Assembly (NCBI GenBank): GCA_034190875.2
Contig: CM067358.1
Coordinates: forward strand, 40,943,014 to 41,007,013
Direction: 5' to 3'
Length of the DNA stretch: 64,000 nt
Source of the DNA: Urechis unicinctus
Taxonomy: Eukaryota; Annelida; Polychaeta; Xenopneusta; Urechidae
Shown here: positions 45,546 through 61,000 of the stretch, one piece after another
How positions within the stretch are numbered: the stretch's first letter is position 1
How the letters are laid out: each line of letters begins with the position of its first letter
Notes under the pieces: generated by a model
Seen by the model: the letters and a program-made list of their open reading frames with translations, nothing else
What the model was told of the DNA's origin: nothing
The model's database searches: none
Program-made: the position numbers and the translations under genes

Positions 45546-46332
45546 GTTTTCAGGAGCGCTGCCTCTCCTGCCTCTGCAAATCAGGGATATACTGAACAGG
45601 CAGGAGAGGAGAGAGCTGGCCGATAGTGGCAAAATGCTTCCTGAAGCTGTGCAGATGAACAGCACTGAGGAACTTCAACATTTAAATGAGCAGTTTATGG
45701 ACAACCAGAGAAAGTATTTGTGGGTATGTAAAATTGCAGTTTTTTTAAGGAGGAGTGGGCATTAGATCTAATAAACAGCAATGAAATATTTTCCAAATGT
45801 CACACATTGTGTCAGTTTCAGAAGTGTATGAAAATCATTGTGCAGTGTCCGGGATACGATGAACGATTTGACAAGCAGGTGAGATTCTCTATGTATATGT
45901 ATATGATGTAAATCCATGATCCAAACAACTTGCACTTATGCATTTTGTCTGAATTGGCAATGTTTAAGAAATTTTCATGCACCAATTGTATTCATTTAGA
46001 CATATTGCTTGCAGATTAATCACTAATTCCCTGCAGTGCAAGCTTAACATGAACGGGTCAGGTGACAAAGCCAGCTTTGAGAAAATGGCACTCGGTAGGT
46101 TCACCATTGGCTAATTACTTGGAAGTCCAGGATAGTTTTTGATTTTAATGATACACAATAAATAATGAAAGTCAGTTGTACTATGTATGAAATTAGATAG
46201 CTTATATTGTCCTCTTTGTACTGTGCAGAAAGTGTAGTGAAGAGTCATGGGTTCACCGAGGCTGCTGTTAATGTCTTTCTAGCCAACCGACTGAGGAATG
46301 CACCCAAGAGAAGTTTAAATATTGCCTATTGG
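45546..46332 (+). CDS. Four-exon gene fragment inside the nested element
   Basis: Exons at about 45546-45723, 45820-45882, 46037-46094 and 46229-46332, each with AG acceptor and GT donor, joined in agreeing phases with no stop. Together they code about 134 residues. Sequence includes NRQERRELADSG, NEQFMDNQRKYLW, CPGYDERFDKQ, KASFEKMAL and SHGFTEAAVNVFLANRLR. I do not recognise the family. No start exon is evident to the left, and no continuation is found before the element ends at 47187, so it is an internal piece of a longer gene. Two explanations fit: capture of host exons by the transposon, or the remnant of the element's own spliced transposase gene. Confidence 0.55.
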
Positions 46333-48037
46333 TAATGATTGTTGATTTACTCACACATTTATATTTTTCATAGATTTGACTAGATCGTTTACTTAAAGAG
46401 CCACTTACATGCAAAATTCAAATTTGTGTTGTCATCTAATTATGAAGATGATTTTGTGACATTTTGACAACAGTATGACTGAGATGTCATAACTGGTTGC
46501 CGAGATATTACCGATCAAACTCGCAGACTTTCCTGTATGAAGTCATCAAACTCATTCACTCACTTTCGTTTAGTGGTTTACTGATGAAAGCCATCCTAGA
46601 CGAATTTGACTGATTTGTGTCAATTAGGTGAAGTCACCCAGAAAGTCACTTAAAAATTATCATCAAAATGCGATAACAAAAATTCGGTTTTGCATTTCAG
46701 TGGCCTTTTAAGTACATTTTATAATTTGCATTTTATTAGGGTGAAAGTAAATCATGCTATATCTGTGTATATTCATGATGCTCATGCATGTAGTGACCGG
46801 TTTAATGTGGTTCATGAACAAACCTGCCTTTTTCCACTAATTCTTTGCCTTTGTATGTTGACATTTACTCGTAATGTTTAAAACATGTTTAATATTGTTA
46901 TTTGTGATCATGTAGCACTTATAGTTGGATATTTCTGAGAAATAAATGTACTTGGTTCAATGATCTTGTGAAATATATTAAAAAACAAAAAAAAATTGAA
47001 AGAGGAAGTAAAAACCACCTGAATACAGATATTTTGTATCGTTGAATTTAGGTGGAAGAGCACACGTGTTTTCCACGTGTCCATATCCACGTGAATTCAA
47101 CTTGCCTTTTACGCGTATTATCTACGTGAATTACACCAGTTTCTCCACGTATTTTCCACGTGGATTCCACGTGTTGTGCCCACTGGGAAGGCATTCGTCG
47201 TTGTAGAGATTCTGGATGTTTTGGATGCAAGAAGGGATTTCTATCGTCTCTGGGACTACAAGTGGCAGTGGTTTTTTTCTGGGTTCGCAGACAATGTTGC
47301 GGTGGCTCCACAACGGGCTTTTCTTGCTATCGACACAGTGGTCTGTTGCCCCACATTTGCAAGTACTATCTGGATCCTCGAGGATCCTTGGAGATGGGCC
47401 TATTTGGAGACAATCGTCATTGCATTTGCTGTGTGGTTTGCCTGCTTTTTGGGGCCACGAAGAAACAATACGAAGCTTGCCGCTGCTGGGGCCCCACTTG
47501 TACAGGTAGACAAAGTCTAGAATATGGCCTGCCTGGACTGGTTCTTGAAACCTTGCAAGATATATTTCTAAAAAATCCTTTGGTATCTGATATCGTTCGT
47601 AGATGCCAAACCCAAGAGAATCTAGAATCTCTAGCTCTCTTTTGGATAGAAACAAGTAGGGAAACCTCTTTTCTAGCAGATCCCAGTTCTCCGCTCGTTT
47701 TTCGAAAGATGGCAGTGCTGCGCGGCTTTTGGAGTCTAGGATAGTATTTGGAGGTGGAACATTTTCTGGGGCTATTCCGCGGATTTTTGTGTACCTTGCT
47801 TGCGAAATGTGGTCTTTATCCTTTGCTGCACGAACCGACAAGGCTCCAGATCATATCTCGGTATAGGCTTCTCGTGGTAGGGTTGTTCTTGGCATGGTAT
47901 ATACCTATGTACTCGTATTTGTTCAAAAGCGGGTACATATAGGGTATTTGGCTCTTTGGTTGGCGAAGGCTGTTGTTTTTTGCACTTTTGGCCCCTGGGT
48001 TGGCGCGGTGGAGGATATTGGTTTGGAGGAGGAGGTT

Positions 48038-48255
48038 GCCTATCTGTGTACCCCCATTCCTATAGTTGCCATTGCCCTGTACATATGTGTTTTTGGGTTG
48101 CTGTACTAGAGCGTATCTGTAAAATTTTGACTAATTGAATAAAAACATCACTCCAAATAGAGAAACATCACTCCAAGTAGATAAACATCACTACAAATAG
48201 AAAAATCTGTTGTGTCTATTTGAAATCTAATAATTACCCCACTCTCTATACTACT
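48038..48255 (-). repeat. Right terminal inverted repeat of the 4.3-kb element
   Basis: Reverse complement of 43953-44193 with a few differences and one fewer internal repeat unit. Confidence 0.85.
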
Positions 48256-49584
48256 GGGTAATACCATCTATGCCCCGTGCTTGCATCACACAACAGTAAG
48301 TTGCATAATTTAATATATCGGACGGGTGCTCCACTTGGTTCAAAAGAGCTAGTGCCTCGTGATTACCACATCAGGACATTCAGTCTGACGGGCTGGTGCT
48401 GGCTGTCCCCATGGTAACCAGTAAGCTAAAGGACGCCTTGTAATGTAATGACGCGTGTGTGGAGGGTAATCCACATAGGAGTCATGACGTGATTGGTACA
48501 TTGAGATACCTGTCCGAATGCGCGTTTGCATTCTCACATCAATCGGCGTCCTGTAAAGTTAGCACGAGGCCAACATACACCTACTCCATTGATATAAAGT
48601 TTGTCCTTTTGGAACAAGCAAAATAGCATCACCACAAAAATATGAGTATGGTTTTAAGTCAGCCCTAGTTCGCGCTTGTGACCAGTACATGACGTGATTG
48701 TAAACTTAACTTCTGAATAAATTTATGTGGAATTTTGTTTCATACTTAGCATTTATTTAAACTAACACGTCCAAGACGGTCTAGTGTTAATGTTGTTATT
48801 GTTGTTCTTTGACTGCTGCCTCCAACTTGCAGTGCTTCTCCCTCTTATACTCTGCTGTCATAATTAACATTTTTGTTAGTTCCCCACAATCTGACAATAT
48901 GACTCTCTTAAATATTTATGAGTGATATATTTGCATCCCATTCCACGGTGGACTAACTGAATCATCACGTTATTAAGCTGGTTCAGTTGCCTATGATTGG
49001 ACCCCATTATCAATTTGCTCCTCTTTTATATTCAACTTGTCTTCTACATTTTTTACGTCAAGGAGATATGAATTGTCTCCTATATCCTCTTTACTTCTTT
49101 CTTCTGCATTGTATCAAGATGTCAGTTGTCTTATCAGTGCAGCAGGTAAATGGTAAGTTGGTATTAGTGAATCATTTCTCTATACAACTGCACAAATTAC
49201 ATAATTTGTCCAAAAGCAAGCCCTGATAATTCTGTTCAAAAGGCTAATGACCCCAACCCACCCCTCCAGCACCTCTTAAGGAGGTATCAGGATAAACAAA
49301 ATTCAGTTCAATTGAGGCACATTGGACAGGATAAGGGATTTGTAAGATTACATCAACAAACACAGGATGAATTGTTTGTATTTATTTCCTGAACAAGTTT
49401 TGACATATCTCGTAACACAGTAGAATTTGTATAGAGGTCATTCATATGAAACCATACAAACAATAGAATGGAGATCTTCAGCATATGACAATGACTACTG
49501 CATCCTATAACGATCTCCCATGTTAGCTCGTATCACAAATATTGGTTGGTTATGTGAATATAATGACAACAGTAGCCAAGCATA

Positions 49585-52500
49585 TCATGAAAGTATGTCA
49601 ACGTCGTCGTCAGCATCAGAGTTAGAGTAGTCTAGAGAGAGAACCTGTTCTTTTACAAACAGACCACTTTTCTCCTCCTTCATCACTTGTTTCTGTTCCT
49701 TCTTTTCTCTTCCTCGTAGCTCTTGCTGAACACGTCGTCTCCCGCGCTGACACAGAGGAACGATTACAACTAAGATGTGAGACAAGCTCAATTGCATGAC
49801 CATGCTGTGAGACCATTACACAGCTAAAAATACAGTAGAGAGGGCTATGGGAAGATTGCCTAATTAAGACAAAATAAGAATGAAGAGACTATGACTATTT
49901 CCAGTTTAATGTCTAAACAACACATATTTCAGGTACTCAGCCCAAAAAAGCAGTTGGAAAAATGCAAAGGAAATAATCATTATATAATCATGCATTCATC
50001 ATACCTTGTTAATACAGCCTGTCTTTGCCTGGTGAATTGATTTAGATGGCGTTGATTTTGGACTACTGCGCTGATGTCGGTCGAGGTAGTCATTCACCTG
50101 TTGAAGAGTTTTCTCATTTATCCAGCTCAATTCTGCAAAGTAAGTTGTTACTTCAGAACAATATGAGGAAGCTTTTTGTCAATTATGTTTCTTGGGGGAC
50201 AAGAGTAGTTCAAACAATGATGATTAATTTAAAGAAGATCCACACGCTGTCTATATGAATAATCTAGCAACTTGGAGGTGGGAATCAATATGCATCAGAT
50301 ATTACGCTGCCAAAACAAGCTGTGGGCAAACCCATTATTAGCGTAAAAACTCTGTTGTTAATGTCTCATTCATTTGAGGCCTAGCATACTGATAAGATTC
50401 AAAAATGTTTTTCTCTAATATGGACTCCTGACTGCATAACACAATGTGGTGAAAAAATATACCAAGGTTTTGATAATCTAGTGAACAGACTTGTTAAACA
50501 AGCTCTGCTACTTTTGACATGATTTAATAAAATGATTTTCAATAATAACTCAGGGTTCAAAAGTCACATAGTGCTGATGTTCAGGCGGAGTTGTCTACAT
50601 GAGAGGGGTCCATGACCTATTTCAGTCTGCAAACCTAACTCTTTAAGAAAATGTGCAACCAAAACTTTTTTCCCATTGGGTTCACATGGAACATGAGTTA
50701 TTAAAGTTTTTCAATAAATCAGGGGTTAAAGGTCATGCAGGGCCGATTACTGATTCATTGGGTTAACATGGAACATGAAATTTTCAATAAGAACTCAGCC
50801 ACAAGTACTGATTTTTAGTTTGCAAGGTTGAATCATCATGACAGGGGTCCATGTATAATAAGGGGCTGATAGCTTGCTAAATATGAAAGCAGGCAACCGA
50901 AAGTAATAAAACAGAGGGCTGATTTGTAGTGTGCAAGGTTCAATCACGATGAGAGGAGTCTGTGTGTAATTTGAAGCTGGCAGCCTGCTTAATAAGTAAA
51001 CCGGCTACCAGGAAGTAGTAAACAGTGATTTTTTTTTTGTAAGTTCTTCAGTAATATATCAGGGGTCAACGATCATAGATGGTGGGTTTTTAGTATGCAA
51101 TGTTCAATCATCATAAGGAAATGGCCACCAACAGTTTATCCAATAATAAATCAGGGGTCAAAGGTCATGGAGGGCTGATTTGTAGTTTGCACGATTCAAT
51201 ATTCATGAGAGAGGTCCATGTGTGATTTGAAGCTGATAGCTTGCTTGATAAGAAAACGTACCACCATAAGTTTACGAACGGACGGATGCTGGTATCAAGG
51301 TATATTATATGCTCTGGCGAACAGAAGAGCTAATAAGAGACTAAATAATGGTTCAGTTTGTGAAAAAAGGTGCTTCATAGATATCTAAATACCATTGCAT
51401 GGATCAGTTGTCAGATATTGACACTGCCATTACATTTAACACTTTTGCTAAATTAATTACTTTGCCGTTACAGTTGTTTTTTTCCCATCAAACATTGCAC
51501 TGACCAATAACAAACTCTGTGTCTGCCTGGCTTACTGCTGCATCTGGTTTGATGATGGAGATCACTTCCAGCTGCTCTCGGAGACCAAGTTGTTGACTGA
51601 TGGTAGTTGTTAAGTCCTCCACAAGACTCACTTGCTCGGCAGTGCTCAACTCGCACCTGGCATAAAGATGAAATCTAAAGTTTAAAATAACTTCCAACAT
51701 GATTTTCAGGCACTTTAATTTACTCAATTTACACACAGTACTAGAATGAATATAAATACAATACCAAGATCAAAATGTTATTTATCATTTACACAAATCA
51801 ATTAAATGCATTTAGATATTGTTGGAAATAAAACTTCCCATGATTGTACCCCATATGATTATATTTCACCCATCGCTCACCACTTTCTGTTCCTTTTTGA
51901 GCTATTTCGTTTACACTTGACTGGCATTGTGACTGAAGAGTGTTTGTGTTTGCTGGTCAGTGGTGATGATGGGGCGCTGGGAATGACTGATTCAGCTGAA
52001 GTGCTTCTCGACACTTCTGTCTCACCTTCTGACTCCCTACTTGAACATCTGTGAGAAGAATTTGCTGATGAATTTGAGAGATCTTGGGACCATGATGAAC
52101 TCGGTAAAGAAGCTTTTGGAAGCAGTGGCTCTGGTACGTCAAGAGACACCATGAACTCAGATTCTACAGAAACAGAATATAAAACAGAGAGTAAGAATGG
52201 CATGGTCAGACAGGAAAATCAATAACCGCTGTAGCATATCAAAAAGTACCCACCGACATCGCTGGGTGCTGCATCGCCGAGTATGTTCATCATGGTATGC
52301 TGCATGATGTCAGACGTGATGTTGTCAAAGTCCCATGGCAACTGTAGGGAGTCGTCATCATTGAGCAGTAGGTCCTCACTGCAGTCTGAGCCGATGAGGC
52401 TGGGACTGCATGATCCAGAGGTCAAATAACGACTTCCTTGACTACTGCAAAGTCATATTCCAACACGTAAAAAAAAAATAACCATAAATTAGTAGAAATA

Positions 52501-53022
52501 TACCTGAATTCTAGTTATAATTTTTCAGAGGAAAGCTGCATTCACACCTGCTGGTGTTTTCCCTGGTTGTTGATTCGTGAGCTTCTTCACCATATTGAAG
52601 ATTTTCTCTGGACAGCCATGAGTCATTCTGCCAGGGACTGTCACAGAGAAAAGAATGATGTTATTAGTCAGCCAGTGGGTCAAAGCTTGCCATAATACAT
52701 AAAGGTGAAAAATTTAATGAACAAGTTTCATCATGATTTAAGTCAATTAGCACGTGATGTTTCGTTTGCTGACAGTGAATATCATGAGGCGGTTAAGTAT
52801 GGCAGAACAGACGTAAGAAGGGAAGCAACTGTTGTATTTCCAAGAATCCATTAATACAATGAATTTCAAGTATGTCATACAACCGGTGCCATTATGAAAA
52901 ACACGTGCTAACTCGCGAACACTCCATGCACTGACCAGCGCGGGCTTGCCCTGTGTCAGGCTTATGTCAACTACTGACTGCAGAGTGGGTTACCTGGCTA
53001 AAACGGTGGAGTCGGCGATCAT
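49585..53022 (-). CDS. FAM199X: FAM199X homologue, complete gene, seven exons
   Basis: Conserved animal protein of unknown biochemical role. Exons on the minus strand: 53022-52994, 52637-52548, 52444-52254, 52163-51881, 51656-51505, 50132-50005, 49746-49585. Phases agree; 1035 bases, 344 residues (vertebrate proteins are about 388). Recognition rests on the core GLREQLEVISIIKPDA, then FVIELSWINEKTLQQVNDYL across a splice junction, the acidic/Ser-rich DVIPS-like segment (SVIPSAPSSPLTSK), the basic region RGRRRVQQELRGREKK and the C-terminus SGLFVKEQVLSL ending VDILS. The start ATG at 53022 codes MIADSTVLAS and is the only one I find in phase; it is less certain than the rest. An AATAAA on this strand lies near 49385. 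The last two exons fall inside duplicated block B, with relics in block A. Confidence 0.9.
50540..51270. repeat. Diverged tandem repeats in a FAM199X intron
   Basis: Four or five imperfect units of roughly 130-170 bases recur, each containing words like TCAGGGGTCAAAGGTCATG, GGGCTGATTTGTAGT and GAAGCTGATAGCTTGCT. Non-coding, just outside the duplication edge. Confidence 0.65.
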
Positions 53023-55562
<2,540 letters not shown>

Positions 55563-55564
55563 AA

Positions 55565-56860
55565 CCCTATTACCTCTCATACCACTTCAACTTTTCCAAC
55601 AGCCCTGTGTTATCTAATCCCCCAACCCAATTTCCTCATCCTAATGTCCATAGCTCACTGTACTTTGTGTGCGATTCTTCACTACAGACTGTCATGTGGT
55701 AACTTTACATAGATATTTAACAGTTGGGATGGACAGGTTATGTTGCAAAATTGAACCAACTCACAACTTTATACATTTAACCTGACAAAATTGACTTATA
55801 TATTCAGGTTTTCCCCTCGTCATGTATGAGTTTCTATGGGTTCATTTTGAGATAGTTTGGGACAACTCAAAGCTATGTGCTTACTGTTATTTATTAGATT
55901 TTGTGTACTTTATCGATTGTATTAAAACTTGATTTCAATACAGCTCTGGTTTGTTTTAACGGCACGTCTTCACCATGACATTTTTAAGGCACCTATCCAT
56001 AACATGAGACTTCATCCCTGTATATCATACCCCTCCATTGGAAGCTTTACCCACACCCTATTTTGACTACTTTATCAACTGCATATACAACCAACATACA
56101 CTTATCATTAACCTGACAATTTTTTAATGTGGCACACAGGTGCTTTTATAATGATGTGTGCTGAAGCACTGGCATTCTGACATGTATTTACAAACGACCA
56201 TATTTTCTCTTGCTATATAATTTACCCTAAATTCAAAATGGTGACCCACAACACAATACCTCTTCACATGCAAAATTGACCTTGAGTGTTTACTTTGATG
56301 GGTTGGGACAATTTCTCAAGGCCTCCTAGCATGTCTGAGCAGAACAATGTTGACACCCTTAGCCTCGAATGGAGAAATGAGCTAACACTGGCTTATACTT
56401 TTATGCCATTCGATCAATAGTCACGTCAACACCATGTTATTTTAGGACGACAGATACCACAGACGGATTCTAGGAGGAACACCATTACATATTTGCGATA
56501 TAGATTTATTCAAGAACAACATGTTATAATCACATATATAATTGAAAATTTTTACCATAACCAGATATTTGACTCATTTGAACTAGTAGGTTAGAATTCT
56601 TATGAAAGCCAAACCTAATTACTATATTCAAAACCTTTGGATATCAGTTTAAAACCAACAAATATCAATTCATTCTAGTCCCTATGAAAATGTTACACAA
56701 GTAGATCGCTACAACTTGGAAAACATCAGTAATAAGGAAACAACCTACTAGCAGGCTGGTCACGCTTTACGAATCAGAAACAATATTAGATTCCTTGGCA
56801 ACTAACAACCAAATGCAAGAAGCCTATTTGTTTGCTTGATGTCAACTAAAGTTCTGGATG
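55565..56860. other. SKP1 3' region and intergenic DNA
   Basis: The first 350 bases probably form the SKP1 3' untranslated region. Beyond that I see no exon or RNA gene. Confidence 0.4.
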
Positions 56861-56866
56861 TTGAGG

Positions 56867-56952
56867 TCAGATCATGGTTACAGGAATACCATCTTCTGTG
56901 ACTTCTTGGATCCAGTCATCCCCCATGCAAAGGTCAATATCAGAAATGGGTA
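56867..56952 (-). CDS. Candidate terminal exon downstream of the harmonin-like gene
   Basis: After a CCACTGCAG acceptor an 86-base frame reads ISDIDLCMGDDWIQEVTEDG then ends PVTMI and a TGA at 56869-56867. Composition and the acceptor are exon-like, and the hydrophobic end could be a PDZ-binding tail. I could not join it in phase to the harmonin exon at 58110-58039, which has its own stop. It may be an alternative 3' exon using an unseen partner, or belong to another gene. Confidence 0.3.
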
Positions 56953-57478
56953 CTGCAGTGGATCAGAAAGAGGAAACTATCATAGGCAATAGAGTCATTG
57001 TCTCCATGAGTGATAGGATGGAGGTAATACACAGATACACACAAGGCTAGATAATTGATACAGTTTAACAATGATAACACATTATGACACTTTAATGACT
57101 AACATTTAAAAACAATACAACATTCCAGAGACATGGAAAAAACCCCAAACCAAAACATGTTGACACCAAGAAAAATAAAAAAGAGAACACATTTTGTTCA
57201 CATCCACACAGTACCACCAAAACAAACTATAATGCTATCCTGACACATTCAAAACCCCAAATACACATCAATGTATATCTTGTTCAAAATGACTATGTTA
57301 TGATATTATTTTTATTAAAGGAAATCATAAAACCCCATTCCCCCCAACACAACAAGAACACATGGAGGGCATGCACTGTTAGTGACACAACTTACTGTCA
57401 TCATAATCAGGCCAAGGCAGACTTTAACCAAACACAGACAAGGACATCAACAAGCACATGGTATTAAACAACACAAAT

Positions 57479-57790
<312 letters not shown>

Positions 57791-58038
57791 TATGCATAGG
57801 CTGTATATATTTATATGTGTGTCTTTCGTGTGTTGGAAGATCGCTCCTTTACACAATACAAAACTATAAGCAAGAGTCCATCAACAAAGTGAAGCCACAT
57901 TTACATCATTCTATGACTTACAGACACAGAATATTGATATAATGTGATATTTTCATGATAGGAACCATGATTTATTCATATGCAGAACTGATAGATGAAT
58001 TTATTTGAGCTCGGGGTTATAAATGTGATGGAGAAAGT

Positions 58039-61000
58039 CTAGTCTACATACACTTCAGTAGCTGGCTCTGTGCTCGGTGGAGATTTAGCTATCACCAGCT
58101 GCATAGGCCGCTGTGACAAATATTCCAACATCAAATCAAAAGTCACAAAAAGAAGTTTTCCATTTTATGAAGATTTTTAAAAGTATTTTATGGTATACTT
58201 GTAGTTGAAGCTGAATGTATGGCTCACCTTGGGGGCTTTCTTGTAAGACTCGAGCAGAACTTTCCTGGCTAACTGCTCACTGGCTCGCTGCAGTAAGTGG
58301 CCATCCACCATCATGATCTCATCACCAACTTGGATCTCACCTTATCACACAATAATGATCTCATCACCCACTGGGATCTCACCTTATCACACGATATTGA
58401 TCTCATCACCCACCTGGATCTCACCTTATCACACAATATTGATCTCATCACCCACCTGGATCTCACCATATCACATGATATTGATCTCATCACCCTCTTG
58501 GATCTCACCTTATCACACGATATTGATCTCATCACCCACCTTGATCTCACCTTATCACACAGTATTGATCTCATCACCCACCTGGATCTCACCATATCAC
58601 ATGATATTGATCTCATCACCCACTTGGATCTCACCTTATCACACGATATTGATCTCATCACCCACCTTGATCTCACCTTATCACACAATATTGATCTCAT
58701 CACCCACCTGGATCTCACCTTATCACACGATATTGATCTCATCACCCACCTGAATGTCACCTTATCACACGATATTGATCTCATCACCCACCTGGATCTC
58801 ACCTTATACACAATCATCCATCTTGCTTCACTATCATGTACACCCTACAAGGAGTCATATCACTAATTGACTTATCACTCACCGTTTCTCTGTATCACTC
58901 CACCCTCGTAGATCTCTACCACCATGACCCCAGCATGAGGTAGATTTCCTGTTCTGACCTCCACCACCCATCCAAGTCCCCCATACTCCTCCTGAATACA
59001 CAACATTTTACCACAAACTGATGTTAAACTACAGCCAGTCCCAATACCCTCCCAGTGAAGTGATTTAACTGTGAATGCATCCAGTAGTTACCTTAGTGAT
59101 GTTGACAAGTTGCACCTCTCTCCCGGCAATCTGTTCATTTGTGAACTAATCAACCACAAATCACACAGACAATCAGCAGACATTCATTGCTTAAGAAGCT
59201 TTGATGGTGAAATCTAGAGTCATAACAATCATAGAGTTTAAAAGACCATCATACAATGTATAGAACAGGAGTGAAAAGCACTCAGAGACTCACAATTCGG
59301 TTTGGATTGAAATTGTCCTTGTTGAAGAACACCTCAGCGTAAACATCTTCTTCTTCCTCGGGTATACTGCTATTGATTAAATAGAGATAGTGCCATGAAA
59401 TCTGAATTATGCTAAATTATCCGACTTTTGTAATCGATATCAAGATAATGTTGCTGAGTTAAGAGGACTCACCCAAAGGTTCCCTCCCCTTCAACACCAC
59501 GCGTTGGGTGCAACAAAACTGGCTTCTGAATACGGAAACTCTGGCCTTTTTTGGACATGTTCGAAGAGGACTGTGGTTGCTGAAAGGCCAAGCCACATCA
59601 CATCAAAGAGTCAAAACATGGACAGCATAATTTCCCTATAGAAAAGCAGTGATGATTACCAGTCGTGCGATGGTAGCGGCCTGTTCAGAGCTTGCCATTG
59701 TGACATGAGCCTCATCCATTGCTTTCCATATCATCTGACTCGCCTCGCCAGGGGTAACCAGCACAGTGTGTCGCCGTGGTAACCCTCTGAGAGAGTCCTT
59801 ACCATCCATCAACTCGTCAACGCTTGGTTTCGTTTTCTCAGACTTGGTTCTGAGCTTCGGTAATGGTGGAGGCTGATCAGGGACCGCTGCACTGGAGGTG
59901 ATGCCCACGCTGGTCGGGGGTTTAGTGGGGCTTGGGTTCGATGCTATGGGTTGGTGGATAGGTTTGTTGAGGTTGCCGGTAGAACTGGTATTACTTCCTG
60001 TAGGTGATGGGTGAGTTGAGCTCAGGGTTGTGTTTCCAGCAGAGACACCTGGTGAGTCGGAGTTAGACTGAGGCATAGGGTGGACTTCAGCGGCCACCTC
60101 GACCGCACTCCTAGGTTCTGCTAGAGCCACTACAGTAACCTCTTTTTCTTCAATCACTGCAACAGAAGAATGACATCCATATGAAATGGTTGAGATCCTG
60201 ATTGGAAACTGAACTGCTGTTAACTGCTCATCTCTAACATGGTCTGTATTTGTTTGATATAGGCTGATCATGGTGAGATATAATGCCAGCAATTGTTGCT
60301 ATTTATTTCAAAATTGAAATACAGTTCCACAAAGTTAACATACCTCTTATGGCTTGCTGAATTAAGTCAATCTGTTTCAGAGGTTCATCTACCCAGCCCA
60401 CTGCAATAACAACCACCTTTACTGATGAATAATCATGACATATTGATATATCAGTACATCATGACATATTGATATATCAGTACATCAATAACAAACAAAA
60501 ATAATACCAATTGCATAAGGATTAAAGTACAGGGGAGACAAGCGTCTGGCAATGAATCCCAATGCACATTGCATAAATTTAAATCTCTCTGATGTACGAC
60601 TGTTTTATTGATTGATAACAGACAAAGATTCTTGGACACCACAGAGCCGTTGAGCGAGACTCACCAGGAGGAGGCACTGTGCTGTTGATATTCCTGGAGC
60701 ACATAGCATACAGTAAATAGCAGATAACATATTTCTGAATCAATCACAGTAATTACTACAATGACCAAACTCCACATAACTTCTCACTCAGCCTCTCCTT
60801 GTGATGTCACTTGTTGCATTTGTTCTAAGATATATCGGAAGAGCGCCATGTTTGTTGAAACTTACCCATTTTCATCTGGTGTAATAGTGACAGGGGCTGG
60901 TCGGTTGTCATTTCGAGGTAGACCCTGCCAGTCGACATGAGCCTTGGATGGTAGGAAAAGCTCCCGAGCCTGATGACACATACCATGAAGCCGACTTGTT

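Larger units (their letters stand above)
44589..47187. mobile_element. Nested 2.6-kb element with CACGTGG-rich ends
   Basis: Terminal inverted repeats of about 35 bases start CCCAGTGGGCACAACACGTG at both ends. Beyond them the first and last 150 bases carry many CACGTGGA-like words without strict inverted symmetry. The insertion interrupts the outer element's reading frame and leaves a 2-base AA duplication. The interior holds a four-exon gene fragment and a short tandem repeat. I cannot assign a superfamily. Confidence 0.8.
44092..47844 (-). pseudogene. Orphan protein of the 4.3-kb element, split by the nested element
   Basis: Two minus-strand pieces: 47844-47190 (about 218 residues) and 44588-44092 (about 165 codons). 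When the 2.6-kb insert and its 2-base duplication are disregarded, both are in the same frame, with one TAG near 44570 between them. The first piece has an aromatic-rich region (KRFPYLFLSKRELEILDSLG), then Cys/His pairs (CKCGATDHC). The second has more Cys (CVCQQKDCHWRC), a Pro-rich stretch, and a hydrophobic end encoded by the inverted repeat. I do not recognise the family; it shows none of the DDE, integrase or polymerase motifs I can identify by eye. It is broken by insertion and by the stop. Confidence 0.55.
43953..48255. mobile_element. 4.3-kb element with long terminal inverted repeats, copy B only, family unknown
   Basis: Begins AGTAGTATAGAGAGTGGGG and ends with the complement. The inverted arms are long, about 241 bases on the left (43953-44193) and 218 on the right (48038-48255), and each contains three or four tandem copies of a TTGGAGTGATGTTT-like unit. 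A 5-bp direct repeat, GGGTA, flanks it (43948-43952 and 48256-48260). Copy A near 26472 has the empty site GTGGGTAATAC. Removing the nested element at 44589-47187 leaves about 1.7 kb, nearly filled by one minus-strand reading frame. AG...CT ends, long arms and a 5-base duplication recall Polinton-like or integrase-mobilised elements, but I see no integrase or polymerase, so the class is open. Confidence 0.85.

Noticed and set aside
47160..47942. Plus-strand open frames in the 4.3-kb element (up to 194 codons)
   Set aside because: They mirror the minus-strand orphan frame. The minus frame joins in register across the nested insertion, which the plus frames do not clearly do.
58297..58866. 189-codon and overlapping long open frames in the repeat array
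   Set aside because: They arise because the 42-base unit is a multiple of three; the real gene runs on the minus strand and uses only the first unit as exon.
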